Of a stretch of 22,875 nucleotides of DNA, positions 15,444 through 22,265 are shown piece by piece. Origin of the DNA: Candidatus Woesearchaeota archaeon (GTDB lineage: Archaea > Nanobdellota > Nanobdellia > Woesearchaeales > 21-14-0-10-32-9); NCBI GenBank assembly GCA_007116295.1, contig SKIS01000035.1, positions 1-22,875 of the forward strand, in the 5' to 3' direction. Position 1 is the first letter of the stretch, and every line of letters starts with the position of its first letter. The notes under the pieces are model-generated. The model saw only the letters and a list, made by a program, of their open reading frames with translations. It ran no database searches and had not been told where the DNA came from. The position numbers were made by a program, and so were the translations under genes.

Positions 15444-15453
15444 TTTTTTATAG
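15444..15453 (+). promoter_or_regulatory. TATA-like element of radC
   Basis: TTTTTTTATAG lies about 40 nt before the radC ATG, so the mRNA would have a short leader of about 13 nt. I see no strong ribosome binding site in it. Confidence 0.35.
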
Positions 15454-15489
15454 AAAATTCTTTTAAGACTCTAGCCCATATTATTTTAC

Positions 15490-16152
15490 ATGAGTATAAG
15501 ATTGTTTTGTAAAGAAAGTCTTCCTAGAGAAAGGTATAAATCAGAAGGAGTTAGAGCTCTTTCTAACGAGGAATTAATATCTTTAGTTCTTGGTAGAGGT
15601 ACAAAAAATAATAGCGTTATTGATGTTAGTAAACGCCTTATGAAAGAAGGTTTGTTTAGCTTAGCTAATAAAAGTGTAAGTGAGCTTGTTAAAATAAAAG
15701 GTATAGGAGAGATTTCTGCTATGAAGCTGTTAGCGTGCTTTGAGCTAGGCTTAAGATTGAAAAAACCTAAGAATTTACATGTTGTGCGTAACTTTAAAGA
15801 TGTTTATACTTATTGCGCTCCAAGGATGAAACTTTTGTCCAAAGAAGAATTTGTAATATTGCATTTAAACACTAAAAACGCTATTACAAAAGAAGAAGTG
15901 GTGACTCGCGGCATATTGGATGCGAGCATTGTTCATCCAAGAGAAGTTTTTAAAAGTGCTATCAGAGAAAGTGCAAGTAGCATAATACTTGTTCATAACC
16001 ATCCTAGCGGAGATCCGACTCCGAGCAAACAAGACATAAGTATAACTAAAAGACTTGTTACGTGTGGAGATTTACTTAACATACCTGTACTAGACCACGT
16101 CATAATAGGAGATTATGCATATAGTTTTTGTGAAAACAAAAAGCTTAGTTGA
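15490..16152 (+). CDS. radC: RadC-family JAB/MPN metalloprotein
   Basis: Named as a DNA-repair protein, but its activity is not established in the family. The 220 residues carry an N-terminal helix-hairpin-helix (VKIKGIGEISAMKL, about 67-80) and a C-terminal JAB/MPN metalloprotease-like domain. The zinc signature HNHPSGDPTPSKQD (169-182) supplies His169, His171 and Asp182, and Glu119 or Glu120 in SKEEF may complete the site. The length matches bacterial RadC. RadC is mainly bacterial, so this gene probably entered the lineage by transfer. It is convergent with the next gene and overlaps it by 8 nt. Confidence 0.9.
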   Translation: MSIRLFCKESLPRERYKSEGVRALSNEELISLVLGRGTKNNSVIDVSKRLMKEGLFSLANKSVSELVKIKGIGEISAMKLLACFELGLRLKKPKNLHVVRNFKDVYTYCAPRMKLLSKEEFVILHLNTKNAITKEEVVTRGILDASIVHPREVFKSAIRESASSIILVHNHPSGDPTPSKQDISITKRLVTCGDLLNIPVLDHVIIGDYAYSFCENKKLS

Positions 16153-16903
16153 GTCCTTCATAAAGAGGGCCTGAACAAGTAGCATTTTCTAATCCTCCTC
16201 CTTCAACTTCACAGCTTTCTGTGTCGCAAGTCATAGATACACTGTATTCTCCCGCTCTTAAATACTCTAAATAATTTTGAAGGTCTTGGTTTGTGTTGAA
16301 GACACAAAATCCTTCATAACCGACCATGTCTACTTCTGGCTCTTCTTGCAGCATTTCTTCAATGTCCTGTTCAGTCATACCTTCTGCGAGCATTTCATCT
16401 CTTATTTCTTGTGATAATGAAAACTCTATGCTTTCTATTCTCGAAGACAGCTCACAGCCTTCATCAGTGCTATTTATTGTGTAAAAATAAGTCGTGTTTA
16501 TTATAGCTCCAAAAAAATCAATAGGGTATGATGCTGTAAACCTTGTTTCAGCGCAGCTTCCCGCTGCAAAAACAAAACAATCCCACGTCTCACACTCCTC
16601 ATCCAGAGCGCCAATAAGATGGTCTGTTCCTGTTGAAAAAAAATTCGGTGCGAAGCTAACCGCCGCGTAAGTAGTGCCTCCTAATAAAACTAATAAAGCC
16701 ACACCTAACAATATGTGTTTAGTTACTTTTGATTTATGAAACTCTTTAGCTCTTTGAACATTATGAGGAGTTCTTGGAAACAAGTTTGAATGAACTGTTT
16801 CTTTATCCCATCCAGCCTTTAATAGCTGTCTTTCTATAAATTGCTTATCATGACCTGTTTTTAACTGATCTTGAATATACTTTTGAAGTTTATCATTCAC
16901 CAT
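16145..16903 (-). CDS. Membrane-anchored protein with Cys-rich outer domain, unknown
   Basis: Not recognised as a named family. The 252 residues have a cytoplasmic N-terminal helical module (residues 4-43: IQDQLKTGHDKQFIERQLLK followed by AGW), of a repeated small-domain type common ahead of membrane helices in DPANN proteins. One membrane helix follows (about 65-85), then an external domain with eight cysteines that could form four disulfides. It also contains several N-x-S/T sites (such as INTTYF and INSTDE). An acidic stretch lies at about 170-195. It begins 6 nt after the phosphoribosyltransferase stop, so the two are co-transcribed. Its end overlaps radC by 8 nt. A cell-surface role is inferred from topology only. 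Confidence 0.7.
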   Translation of the reverse strand: MVNDKLQKYIQDQLKTGHDKQFIERQLLKAGWDKETVHSNLFPRTPHNVQRAKEFHKSKVTKHILLGVALLVLLGGTTYAAVSFAPNFFSTGTDHLIGALDEECETWDCFVFAAGSCAETRFTASYPIDFFGAIINTTYFYTINSTDEGCELSSRIESIEFSLSQEIRDEMLAEGMTEQDIEEMLQEEPEVDMVGYEGFCVFNTNQDLQNYLEYLRAGEYSVSMTCDTESCEVEGGGLENATCSGPLYEGLN

Positions 16904-16909
16904 CTTTTT

Positions 16910-17269
16910 TTAAGTTTCCCACGGAAAAACTAGCCAGTCTTCGTGATCTATGTGCTTACCAACAAAGTCACACTTAAACTCCGTGTTTTTTCTTTGCATT
17001 AATACTGCTACTTTATTTGGTTTGTTTAATTTATTTAAAGTTTTTCCACTATCACTTATATCATCAACAATCAAAGTATTTTTTCCTATTTTTTGAACTA
17101 AAGGAAGACCTAGTCTATGGCTTAACATAACTGCAGGAACTAAACCCCCTCTAGGTATTCCATAAACGCTGTCAACACCTATTATTTGGTTTGTAAGAAC
17201 ATCTATTAACAAATCTATTTCTGCCCATCTAACAATTATTTTTTCTTGATTTGGCTTTGGCTTAACCAT
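16910..17269 (-). CDS. Purine-type phosphoribosyltransferase, short
   Basis: Probably joins a purine base to PRPP to give a nucleotide. In 119 residues it has the type I PRTase features: YGIPRGGLVPAVMLSHRLG, the PRPP loop TLIVDDISDSGKTL, and a C-terminal WLVFPWE, a motif seen in xanthine/guanine/hypoxanthine PRTases. It has no extended hood domain, so the base specificity cannot be fixed. I start it at ATG 17267-17269: the longer frame, starting at 17293, begins inside the promoter, while a TATA-like element lies 28 nt before this ATG. It is divergent from a GuaB-family gene, which suggests purine salvage. Confidence 0.85.
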   Translation of the reverse strand: MVKPKPNQEKIIVRWAEIDLLIDVLTNQIIGVDSVYGIPRGGLVPAVMLSHRLGLPLVQKIGKNTLIVDDISDSGKTLNKLNKPNKVAVLMQRKNTEFKCDFVGKHIDHEDWLVFPWET

Positions 17270-17292
17270 ATATCTACTAAAAAATAGAAACA

Positions 17293-17301
17293 TATTTATA
17301 G
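17293..17301. promoter_or_regulatory. Shared TATA-like element for divergent PRTase and guaB
   Basis: TATTTATAG on the plus strand, read as CTATAAATA on the minus strand, is centred at 17297. It is 30 nt from the guaB ATG (17327) and 28 nt from the PRTase ATG (17269), so one element could place both leaderless starts. A second TATATAA at 17311-17317 is too close to guaB to serve it. Confidence 0.5.
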
Positions 17302-17326
17302 ATTTATCGTTATATAACCTTAACGT

Positions 17327-18745
17327 ATGGATAATTTACGTGAAGGACTTACTTTTTCTGATGTTTTATTAGTGCCTAAAAGGACTCCTTTAAAGAGTCG
17401 AAGACAAGCAAATCTTAAAACTCGTTTTTCTAAGAATGTTTCTTTGAACATACCATTAGTTAGTTCTAACATGGTTACTGTTACCGGAAACGAAATGGCT
17501 ATTGCATTAGCAAGAGCAGGAGGCATAGGCGTAGTTCATCAGTTCTGTAGTGTTAAAGATCAGGCACGAATGATTAAAGAAGTTAAAAAAAGCACTTGCT
17601 TCATCGTTAAAAATCCACTAACCTGCACTAAAGATACAAGTTTTTTCCAAGCAAAAAAAATGATGGATGAAAAAGGAGTTGCATCAATCATAGTAGTTGA
17701 AAAAGAAAAACCGATAGGAATAGTTACTAAAAGAGATTATTTGTATGTTGAAGCAGATTGTAAAATCCAAGATTTGATGACATCTGATTTAGTTACCGCC
17801 CCTCCTAGCATAAGTCTAGATGATGCTAAACAAATACTGCATAAAAATAAAATTGAAAAACTGGTTTTAATTGAAGAAGATAAATTGAAAGGGTTAATCA
17901 CTAAACATGACTTGGATAAAATTGACAAATATCCTTTTTCTGCAAGAGATAAAGAAGGAAGATTACTCGTAGCAGGCGCCGTGGGAGTTAAAGACGCTCT
18001 TGAAAGAGGAAAAGCTTTAGTTGAAGCAGGAGTAGATGTGTTAGTTTTGGATATAGCGCATTGCCACAGCGACTTTGCAATAAAAAAAATAAAAGAGCTT
18101 AAAGCAAATTTTAAAATAGACGTTGTAGCAGGGAACATTGCAACTGCTGAAGGAGCAGCTGACTTAATCGAAGCAGGCGTAGATGGATTGAAAGTAGGTA
18201 TTGGACCTAGCCCTGTTTGCAGTACCAGAACTAAAAGTGGAGCAGGAATACCTCAACTAACGGCTATTTGGGATGTTGTTAGTGTTGCTAAAAAACATGA
18301 TGTTCCTGTGATTGCAGACGGAGGATGTAAATACCCTGGTGACGTTGCTAAAGCTTTAGCTGCAGGGGCTAGTAGTGTTATGAGCGGAAGCTTTTTTGCT
18401 GGAAGCGACGAAGCTCCAGGACTTATAATAATAAAAGAAGGAAAGAGATATAAGCGTTATATGGGAAGCGCTAGTTATGATAATAATCATGAAAAAACTG
18501 AGAAGTTAAACGGAAAACAAATAGAAAAGAAACTTGATGTTTATGTTGAAGGCGTTTCTAAACTGGTTGATTATAAAGGACCTGTAAAAGAAGTTATAGA
18601 CGCACTCTGTAAAGGAGTGCAAAGCGCAATTAGTTATTGCGGCAGCAAAAACATACAGGAAATGCAGGAAAAAGCAGAGTTCATAAAGATAACAAGCGCA
18701 GGTTTTCAAGAAAGCCTAACTCACGGCAAGAAGTTAAGTGATTAA
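17327..18745 (+). CDS. guaB: GuaB family: IMP dehydrogenase or GMP reductase, with CBS domains
   Basis: A cytoplasmic NAD(P)-dependent enzyme that either oxidises IMP to XMP (guanine nucleotide synthesis) or reduces GMP to IMP. The 472 residues have the TIM barrel split by two CBS domains (about 95-145 and 148-200). The catalytic loop GIGPSPVCSTR (291-301) carries Cys298, and the DGG motif is at 331-333. After MGS (379-381), true IMP dehydrogenases have an Arg-Tyr dyad in a flap (SSDRYF in E. coli); here that place reads SASYDNNHEKTEKL, without it. The GMP reductases of the actinobacterial GuaB1 type also carry CBS domains and lack this dyad. IMPDH is still the default name. The start is leaderless. 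Confidence 0.88.
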   Translation: MDNLREGLTFSDVLLVPKRTPLKSRRQANLKTRFSKNVSLNIPLVSSNMVTVTGNEMAIALARAGGIGVVHQFCSVKDQARMIKEVKKSTCFIVKNPLTCTKDTSFFQAKKMMDEKGVASIIVVEKEKPIGIVTKRDYLYVEADCKIQDLMTSDLVTAPPSISLDDAKQILHKNKIEKLVLIEEDKLKGLITKHDLDKIDKYPFSARDKEGRLLVAGAVGVKDALERGKALVEAGVDVLVLDIAHCHSDFAIKKIKELKANFKIDVVAGNIATAEGAADLIEAGVDGLKVGIGPSPVCSTRTKSGAGIPQLTAIWDVVSVAKKHDVPVIADGGCKYPGDVAKALAAGASSVMSGSFFAGSDEAPGLIIIKEGKRYKRYMGSASYDNNHEKTEKLNGKQIEKKLDVYVEGVSKLVDYKGPVKEVIDALCKGVQSAISYCGSKNIQEMQEKAEFIKITSAGFQESLTHGKKLSD

Positions 18746-18773
18746 TTCGACTAACGAAAAAAACAAGAATATG

Positions 18774-18779
18774 TTTTTT
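18774..18779 (+). terminator. Possible T-run terminator after guaB
   Basis: A run of six T, 29 nt past the guaB stop, is the only T tract before the next promoter. It is short, so read-through is possible. Confidence 0.3.
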
Positions 18780-18786
18780 AATAAAA

Positions 18787-18816
18787 TTTATAAAGTATAA
18801 AGTATACTTTATACTT
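18787..18816 (+). promoter_or_regulatory. TATA box and 24-bp palindromic operator of vapBC
   Basis: TTTATAAA (18787-18794) is centred 26-27 nt before the ATG at 18817. A perfect 24-bp palindrome (18793-18816), half-site AAGTATAAAGTA, fills the space right up to the start codon. Each half repeats AAGTATA. The placement over promoter and transcription start is what a ribbon-helix-helix antitoxin needs to repress its own operon. Confidence 0.7.
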
Positions 18817-19014
18817 ATGGCGACTACAATTAAAGTATCTGAAGAAACCAAGAGGCTTTTAGATATAAAAAAGAAATCTTCCAAAAAAACTTATGACGAA
18901 ATAGTTAAGGAATCTTTGAAAAAGCATTCATTAGTCAGAGAAGAATACGGAAAATATGATCTTGGAGGATGGGATAAAGAAAAAGATAGGCTTGATTTAG
19001 ATGGTTTTGATTGA
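18817..19014 (+). CDS. vapB: VapB-type antitoxin
   Basis: A 65-residue ribbon-helix-helix protein. The strand and helices TTIKVSEETKRLL and KTYDEIVKESLKKH form the DNA-binding dimer (residues 2-40). The acidic, Trp-containing tail (YDLGGWDKEKDRLD) would wrap the toxin's active site. It neutralises VapC by binding and, with it, represses its own operon through the palindrome just upstream. The stop overlaps the toxin gene by 14 nt, giving the coupled translation usual for such pairs. Confidence 0.85.
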   Translation: MATTIKVSEETKRLLDIKKKSSKKTYDEIVKESLKKHSLVREEYGKYDLGGWDKEKDRLDLDGFD

Positions 19015-19366
19015 TACAAATATATTAATAGATTATTTTGAAGGAAAGCTCCCTGAAAAATATTTGGATTTATTATCTTATAGTTATCTTAGCAGTATTA
19101 CTTTGGCTGAAATCGCAGATAAATTTGAAAGAAAAAACATTTCTTTTGAAGAACCCGCGCATTTTATAAAAAATAATTTCACAATCCTAAATATCGACTT
19201 TGAAATAGCTAAAAAAGCAGCCAAAATAAAAAAAGAAAGAAGAAAACAGCATCCTAAGTTCGGTTTGAGCGATGCATTAATTTTAGCAACCGCAAAAGTC
19301 CATAGTTTAGAATTACACACAAAAGATCATGATTTTAAAGGTGAAGCAAGTATTTTAGATTATTAG
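19001..19366 (+). CDS. vapC: VapC-type toxin, PIN-domain RNase
   Basis: PIN-fold ribonuclease; VapC toxins cut tRNA or rRNA when the antitoxin is degraded. The 121 residues have the acidic metal site: Asp5 in MVLIDTNILIDY, Glu37 in SSITLAEI, Asp91 in GLSDALILATA, and Asp109/Asp111 in LHTKDHDF. The length is normal and no active-site residue is missing, so the toxin is probably active. Its target RNA is unknown. It starts inside the last codons of vapB and its stop overlaps the stop of the convergent phosphoesterase gene by 4 nt. Confidence 0.9.
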   Translation: MVLIDTNILIDYFEGKLPEKYLDLLSYSYLSSITLAEIADKFERKNISFEEPAHFIKNNFTILNIDFEIAKKAAKIKKERRKQHPKFGLSDALILATAKVHSLELHTKDHDFKGEASILDY

Positions 19367-19857
19367 TTTTCTATTAATTTTACTTCTAGTGTTTCACTAT
19401 CTAATATCATGTATGTTGATTTGTTTTCGGGACTTACTATGTTGTTTAGTGTTCCTGGATTTAGAACTAGGGTTTTTCCTATTTTTTCATTTCTTACTTT
19501 ATGTGTGTGTCCATGACATAAAACATCGTATAAACCGCTTTTTGCTACTGCTTCTACTATTTCTTTGCTTGTCCCATGATAAAGAGCTACTTTATTATTC
19601 CCCACATTTATTTCGTATAATTGATCTTGTAGTTTGAATTCTAGATTTTTAATCTTAGTCATAATCCTAAAAACATCTGCATCGTTGTTTCCAAGAACTG
19701 CTTTTACGTTAAATTCTTTAAACAAGTCTATCATAAATGGGCTGCAAAAGTCTCCTAAGTGAAATATTTGTTTAATTCCTTTTTTACTTAATTCTTCTAA
19801 ACATTTTTTTGTTTTCAAAACGTTATCATGTGTATCTGATATTATTGCTATTTTCAT
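19363..19857 (-). CDS. YfcE-type metallophosphoesterase
   Basis: Probable cytoplasmic two-metal phosphodiesterase. In 164 residues all metal-site motifs of the family are present: SDTHDN (Asp8, His10), LGDF (Asp36), GNND (Asn57), YHGT (His94) and CHGHTHK (His115, His117), then NPGT. This is the MJ0936/YfcE subfamily, whose members act on small phosphodiesters; the natural substrate here is unknown. The gene stands alone, with a TATA-like TTATATAAAT (19882-19891) about 28 nt upstream. The Asn at the second residue of GNND replaces the His of the usual GNHD. Confidence 0.88.
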   Translation of the reverse strand: MKIAIISDTHDNVLKTKKCLEELSKKGIKQIFHLGDFCSPFMIDLFKEFNVKAVLGNNDADVFRIMTKIKNLEFKLQDQLYEINVGNNKVALYHGTSKEIVEAVAKSGLYDVLCHGHTHKVRNEKIGKTLVLNPGTLNNIVSPENKSTYMILDSETLEVKLIEN

Positions 19858-19881
19858 TTTTGTAGTTAAATATAATATTAA

Positions 19882-19891
19882 TTATATAAAT
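19882..19891 (-). promoter_or_regulatory. TATA-like element of the phosphoesterase gene
   Basis: Minus-strand ATTTATATAA is centred about 28 nt from the ATG at 19857. It is part of an A/T-only gap shared with the divergent small membrane protein gene. Confidence 0.45.
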
Positions 19892-19934
19892 ACTTTTTTC
19901 AAAACAGAAAATTATAATAATACTTGTATAAGTT

Positions 19935-20084
19935 ATGAGTTTTATGAAAATAAAAATAAAAACTATAGGTATACTTTTATTGATAAGTTTACTTTTGATT
20001 TGGCTTCCTATACCTTTTATTGATGGAAGGTTAATTGGTAGTGTGATGATATTAGTAGCTGCTATTTATTTGATTTTGAAATAA
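19935..20084 (+). CDS. Small two-helix membrane protein, 49 residues
   Basis: A short open frame starts with ATG at 19935 and stops at 20084. The protein has a basic start (KIKIK), a hydrophobic helix (about 10-26), a short turn with PIPFIDG, and a second helix (about 33-48). The codons, lysine start and spacing are like a real gene. The AT-rich TTATAATAAT (19912-19921) is centred 20 nt before this ATG but 29 nt before the second ATG at 19944, so the protein may begin at that ATG (46 residues). No family is recognised. It fills the 290-bp gap between the phosphoesterase and the RND exporter. The remaining bases, 20085-20147, look like the exporter's promoter. Confidence 0.55.
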   Translation: MSFMKIKIKTIGILLLISLLLIWLPIPFIDGRLIGSVMILVAAIYLILK

Positions 20085-20115
20085 AAGAAGATATTAAAAG
20101 AGTTTAGAGTAATAG

Positions 20116-20122
20116 TTAAATA
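20116..20122 (+). promoter_or_regulatory. TATA-like element of the RND exporter gene
   Basis: TTAAATA is centred about 29 nt before the GTG start at 20148, matching a leaderless mRNA and supporting this GTG. There is no nearby ATG in frame. Confidence 0.35.
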
Positions 20123-20147
20123 GACTTTGGTGTTTTCTTAAAGTAAA

Positions 20148-22265
20148 GTGTTTGATAAAATAATTGATTTTCAAATAAAGCATAGTAAAGTCATAATATT
20201 TTTGTTTGTAATTTTAACTTTGTTTATGGCAACTCACGCAGTGAATTTGACTATTGATCCGAGTTTCAGCGTTTTAGTAGATTCCGAGTCTGAATTTAAT
20301 ACTAATGAGAGAGTTATAAGTAATACTTTTGGAGTGAATAACGCTTTTACTTTGTTGGTTGAAATAGATGATGAAAGCATATTAAAAAACAGAAGCACCC
20401 TTATTGATGACGCCGCGATATCTTATTTGGAAGATCTCAGAACTATTTTTGCACAAAGTCAGTACGTAAAAAGTGTAAGCCCTATAGAAATTAGTGATGA
20501 TGAGCGTTTTGGAAGAATAATCTTAGGAGTTGATGTTCCTAGAAGCCCTACTGGGACTCAGGAGGTTACAAAGGAGCTAGATATTTTCTTAGAGCAAGCA
20601 GGTCAAAGACCAGGGCTTAAAGCCACTATTACTGGTTTTCCTTTGCTCTTAAACAGAGTTAATAGTTTGTTAATAGGAGATAATTTGAAAGCAGTTTTGT
20701 TTACTTTAACCGCTATTTTTTTAGGTCTTTATTGGTATTTTAGAAATTTGAAGTACTCCTTATTAGCACTAAGTATACCTTTTAGTTGCTTAATAATACT
20801 TGCTGGTTTGATGAGTATTTTGAATATTCCTTTGACAATTACTCTTGCAGCTGTTGGAATATTGGTTTTAGGTCTTGGAATAGATTATACTATACACGTC
20901 CTTTTAGGTTATAATAATAATGTAGAAAATAAATCTAAATACGAGTCTATTCATGCAACCGTGGATCATTTAAGTAAAGCTATTTTTGTAAGTTATGCTA
21001 CGACAGCTGCTGGTTTTGCAGCTTTAATGTTTGGAATCAGTCCAAGTTCACAGTCTCAAGGATTAGTTTTAGTTATGGGCATAACAATAATTTTTTTAAC
21101 TACGATAATGATTATACCTAGCTTTTTACATTATTTTGGTTATGAAAAAAAAATAGTTGGAAACTTACTTTTTAGGAAGATAAAAAGCAAATTAAAAAAT
21201 ATGAGTCATTACCAAGCTAATCATCCTAAAAAAGTTATTTTTTTCATATTTTTAATCACTGTTTTCTTTATAGTAGGTGCGACGAATGTTCAGATCAGTA
21301 CTAGTAATAATAATTGGGTGCCTGATAATGATCCTATCGCTTTGGATTTTAGAAATAGTGCTTTTGCTTTCGGCACTGATTTTGATAGTTTAACTCTTGT
21401 TTTGACAGCTAACAGCGGAGATTTTAGAGATGTTCAGAAAGTAAGAGATATACAACGTCTCGAAAGCCTTATTTTAAGCCATAAAAGTATTGAGAGTGTT
21501 AACAGTCCTTTTAGTGATTTGGAGTTGAATCAAGCCAGTATAATCGAATCTTTAGAGAGAAGATCAGGATCTTTTAATAGAGATTTTACTTTGACAAGAA
21601 TAACATTAACTGCGAGTAATTTAGGCGGTGATGAAAGTGGTGAAAGCGAAGTCTTTGATGATTTGATAAAGATAGTGGAAGAAAACCCTGTTGTTCATAC
21701 CGAAGTCACGTTTTTTGGAGATACTGTGAGATTTAGAGAATTGGGAATCAGTCTTGGTAGAGACACAGGTATAACAACTGCTATAAGCTTCGCATTCGTA
21801 TTTTTAATTGCAAGTATCGCGTATGCTAGTTACGTTATAGGTTTGGTTTCTCTTATACCTGTTATTGTAGGTATCATTTGGACAGTAGGCATTATGGGTT
21901 ACTTGGGTGTTCCTTTCACTGCTTTAAGTACTGGTTTAATAGCATTAGTTTTAGGTATAGGTGTTGATTTTAGCATACACTTAGTTAATAGCACTTATAA
22001 TTATTTGAGAAAAGGTATGGATTTGGAAAAAGCGTTGGAAAACACTTTAGATTACACAGGAACTCCTATATTGCTTAGTAGTATAACTACTTTTATCGGA
22101 TTTATAAGTCTTATTTTAGCTACTTTACTAGGAATTCAAAGACTTGGTATAAGTCTTGCTTTAAGTATTGTAAGCGTGTTTTTTGTAACGATTATATTGG
22201 TTCCTGCAATAATAAGTTTAACACAAAGAATAAATAGTAGAAAGAAAGCCCCTAAAAGAAAATGA
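20148..22265 (+). CDS. RND-superfamily (MMPL/HAE3-type) membrane protein
   Basis: A 705-residue exporter-like protein in two similar halves. Each half has a leading membrane helix (about 14-34 and 361-379), a large exported domain (35-175, 380-535) and five further helices. The motifs GIDYTIH (244-250) and GVDFSIH (605-611) sit in the same helix of each half; the Asp in each is the likely proton relay. The pattern matches the archaeal "exporters of the RND superfamily" (HAE3), whose cargo is often unknown; lipids are a possibility. It starts with GTG and has a TATA-like element about 29 nt upstream. Its last bases overlap the next gene by ATGA, and that gene encodes a secreted protein, a likely partner. 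Confidence 0.9.
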   Translation: MFDKIIDFQIKHSKVIIFLFVILTLFMATHAVNLTIDPSFSVLVDSESEFNTNERVISNTFGVNNAFTLLVEIDDESILKNRSTLIDDAAISYLEDLRTIFAQSQYVKSVSPIEISDDERFGRIILGVDVPRSPTGTQEVTKELDIFLEQAGQRPGLKATITGFPLLLNRVNSLLIGDNLKAVLFTLTAIFLGLYWYFRNLKYSLLALSIPFSCLIILAGLMSILNIPLTITLAAVGILVLGLGIDYTIHVLLGYNNNVENKSKYESIHATVDHLSKAIFVSYATTAAGFAALMFGISPSSQSQGLVLVMGITIIFLTTIMIIPSFLHYFGYEKKIVGNLLFRKIKSKLKNMSHYQANHPKKVIFFIFLITVFFIVGATNVQISTSNNNWVPDNDPIALDFRNSAFAFGTDFDSLTLVLTANSGDFRDVQKVRDIQRLESLILSHKSIESVNSPFSDLELNQASIIESLERRSGSFNRDFTLTRITLTASNLGGDESGESEVFDDLIKIVEENPVVHTEVTFFGDTVRFRELGISLGRDTGITTAISFAFVFLIASIAYASYVIGLVSLIPVIVGIIWTVGIMGYLGVPFTALSTGLIALVLGIGVDFSIHLVNSTYNYLRKGMDLEKALENTLDYTGTPILLSSITTFIGFISLILATLLGIQRLGISLALSIVSVFFVTIILVPAIISLTQRINSRKKAPKRK

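Noticed and set aside
17270..17293. Eight extra residues at the start of the phosphoribosyltransferase
   Set aside because: The ATG at 17293 lies inside the shared TATA-like element, whose spacing fits the ATG at 17269.
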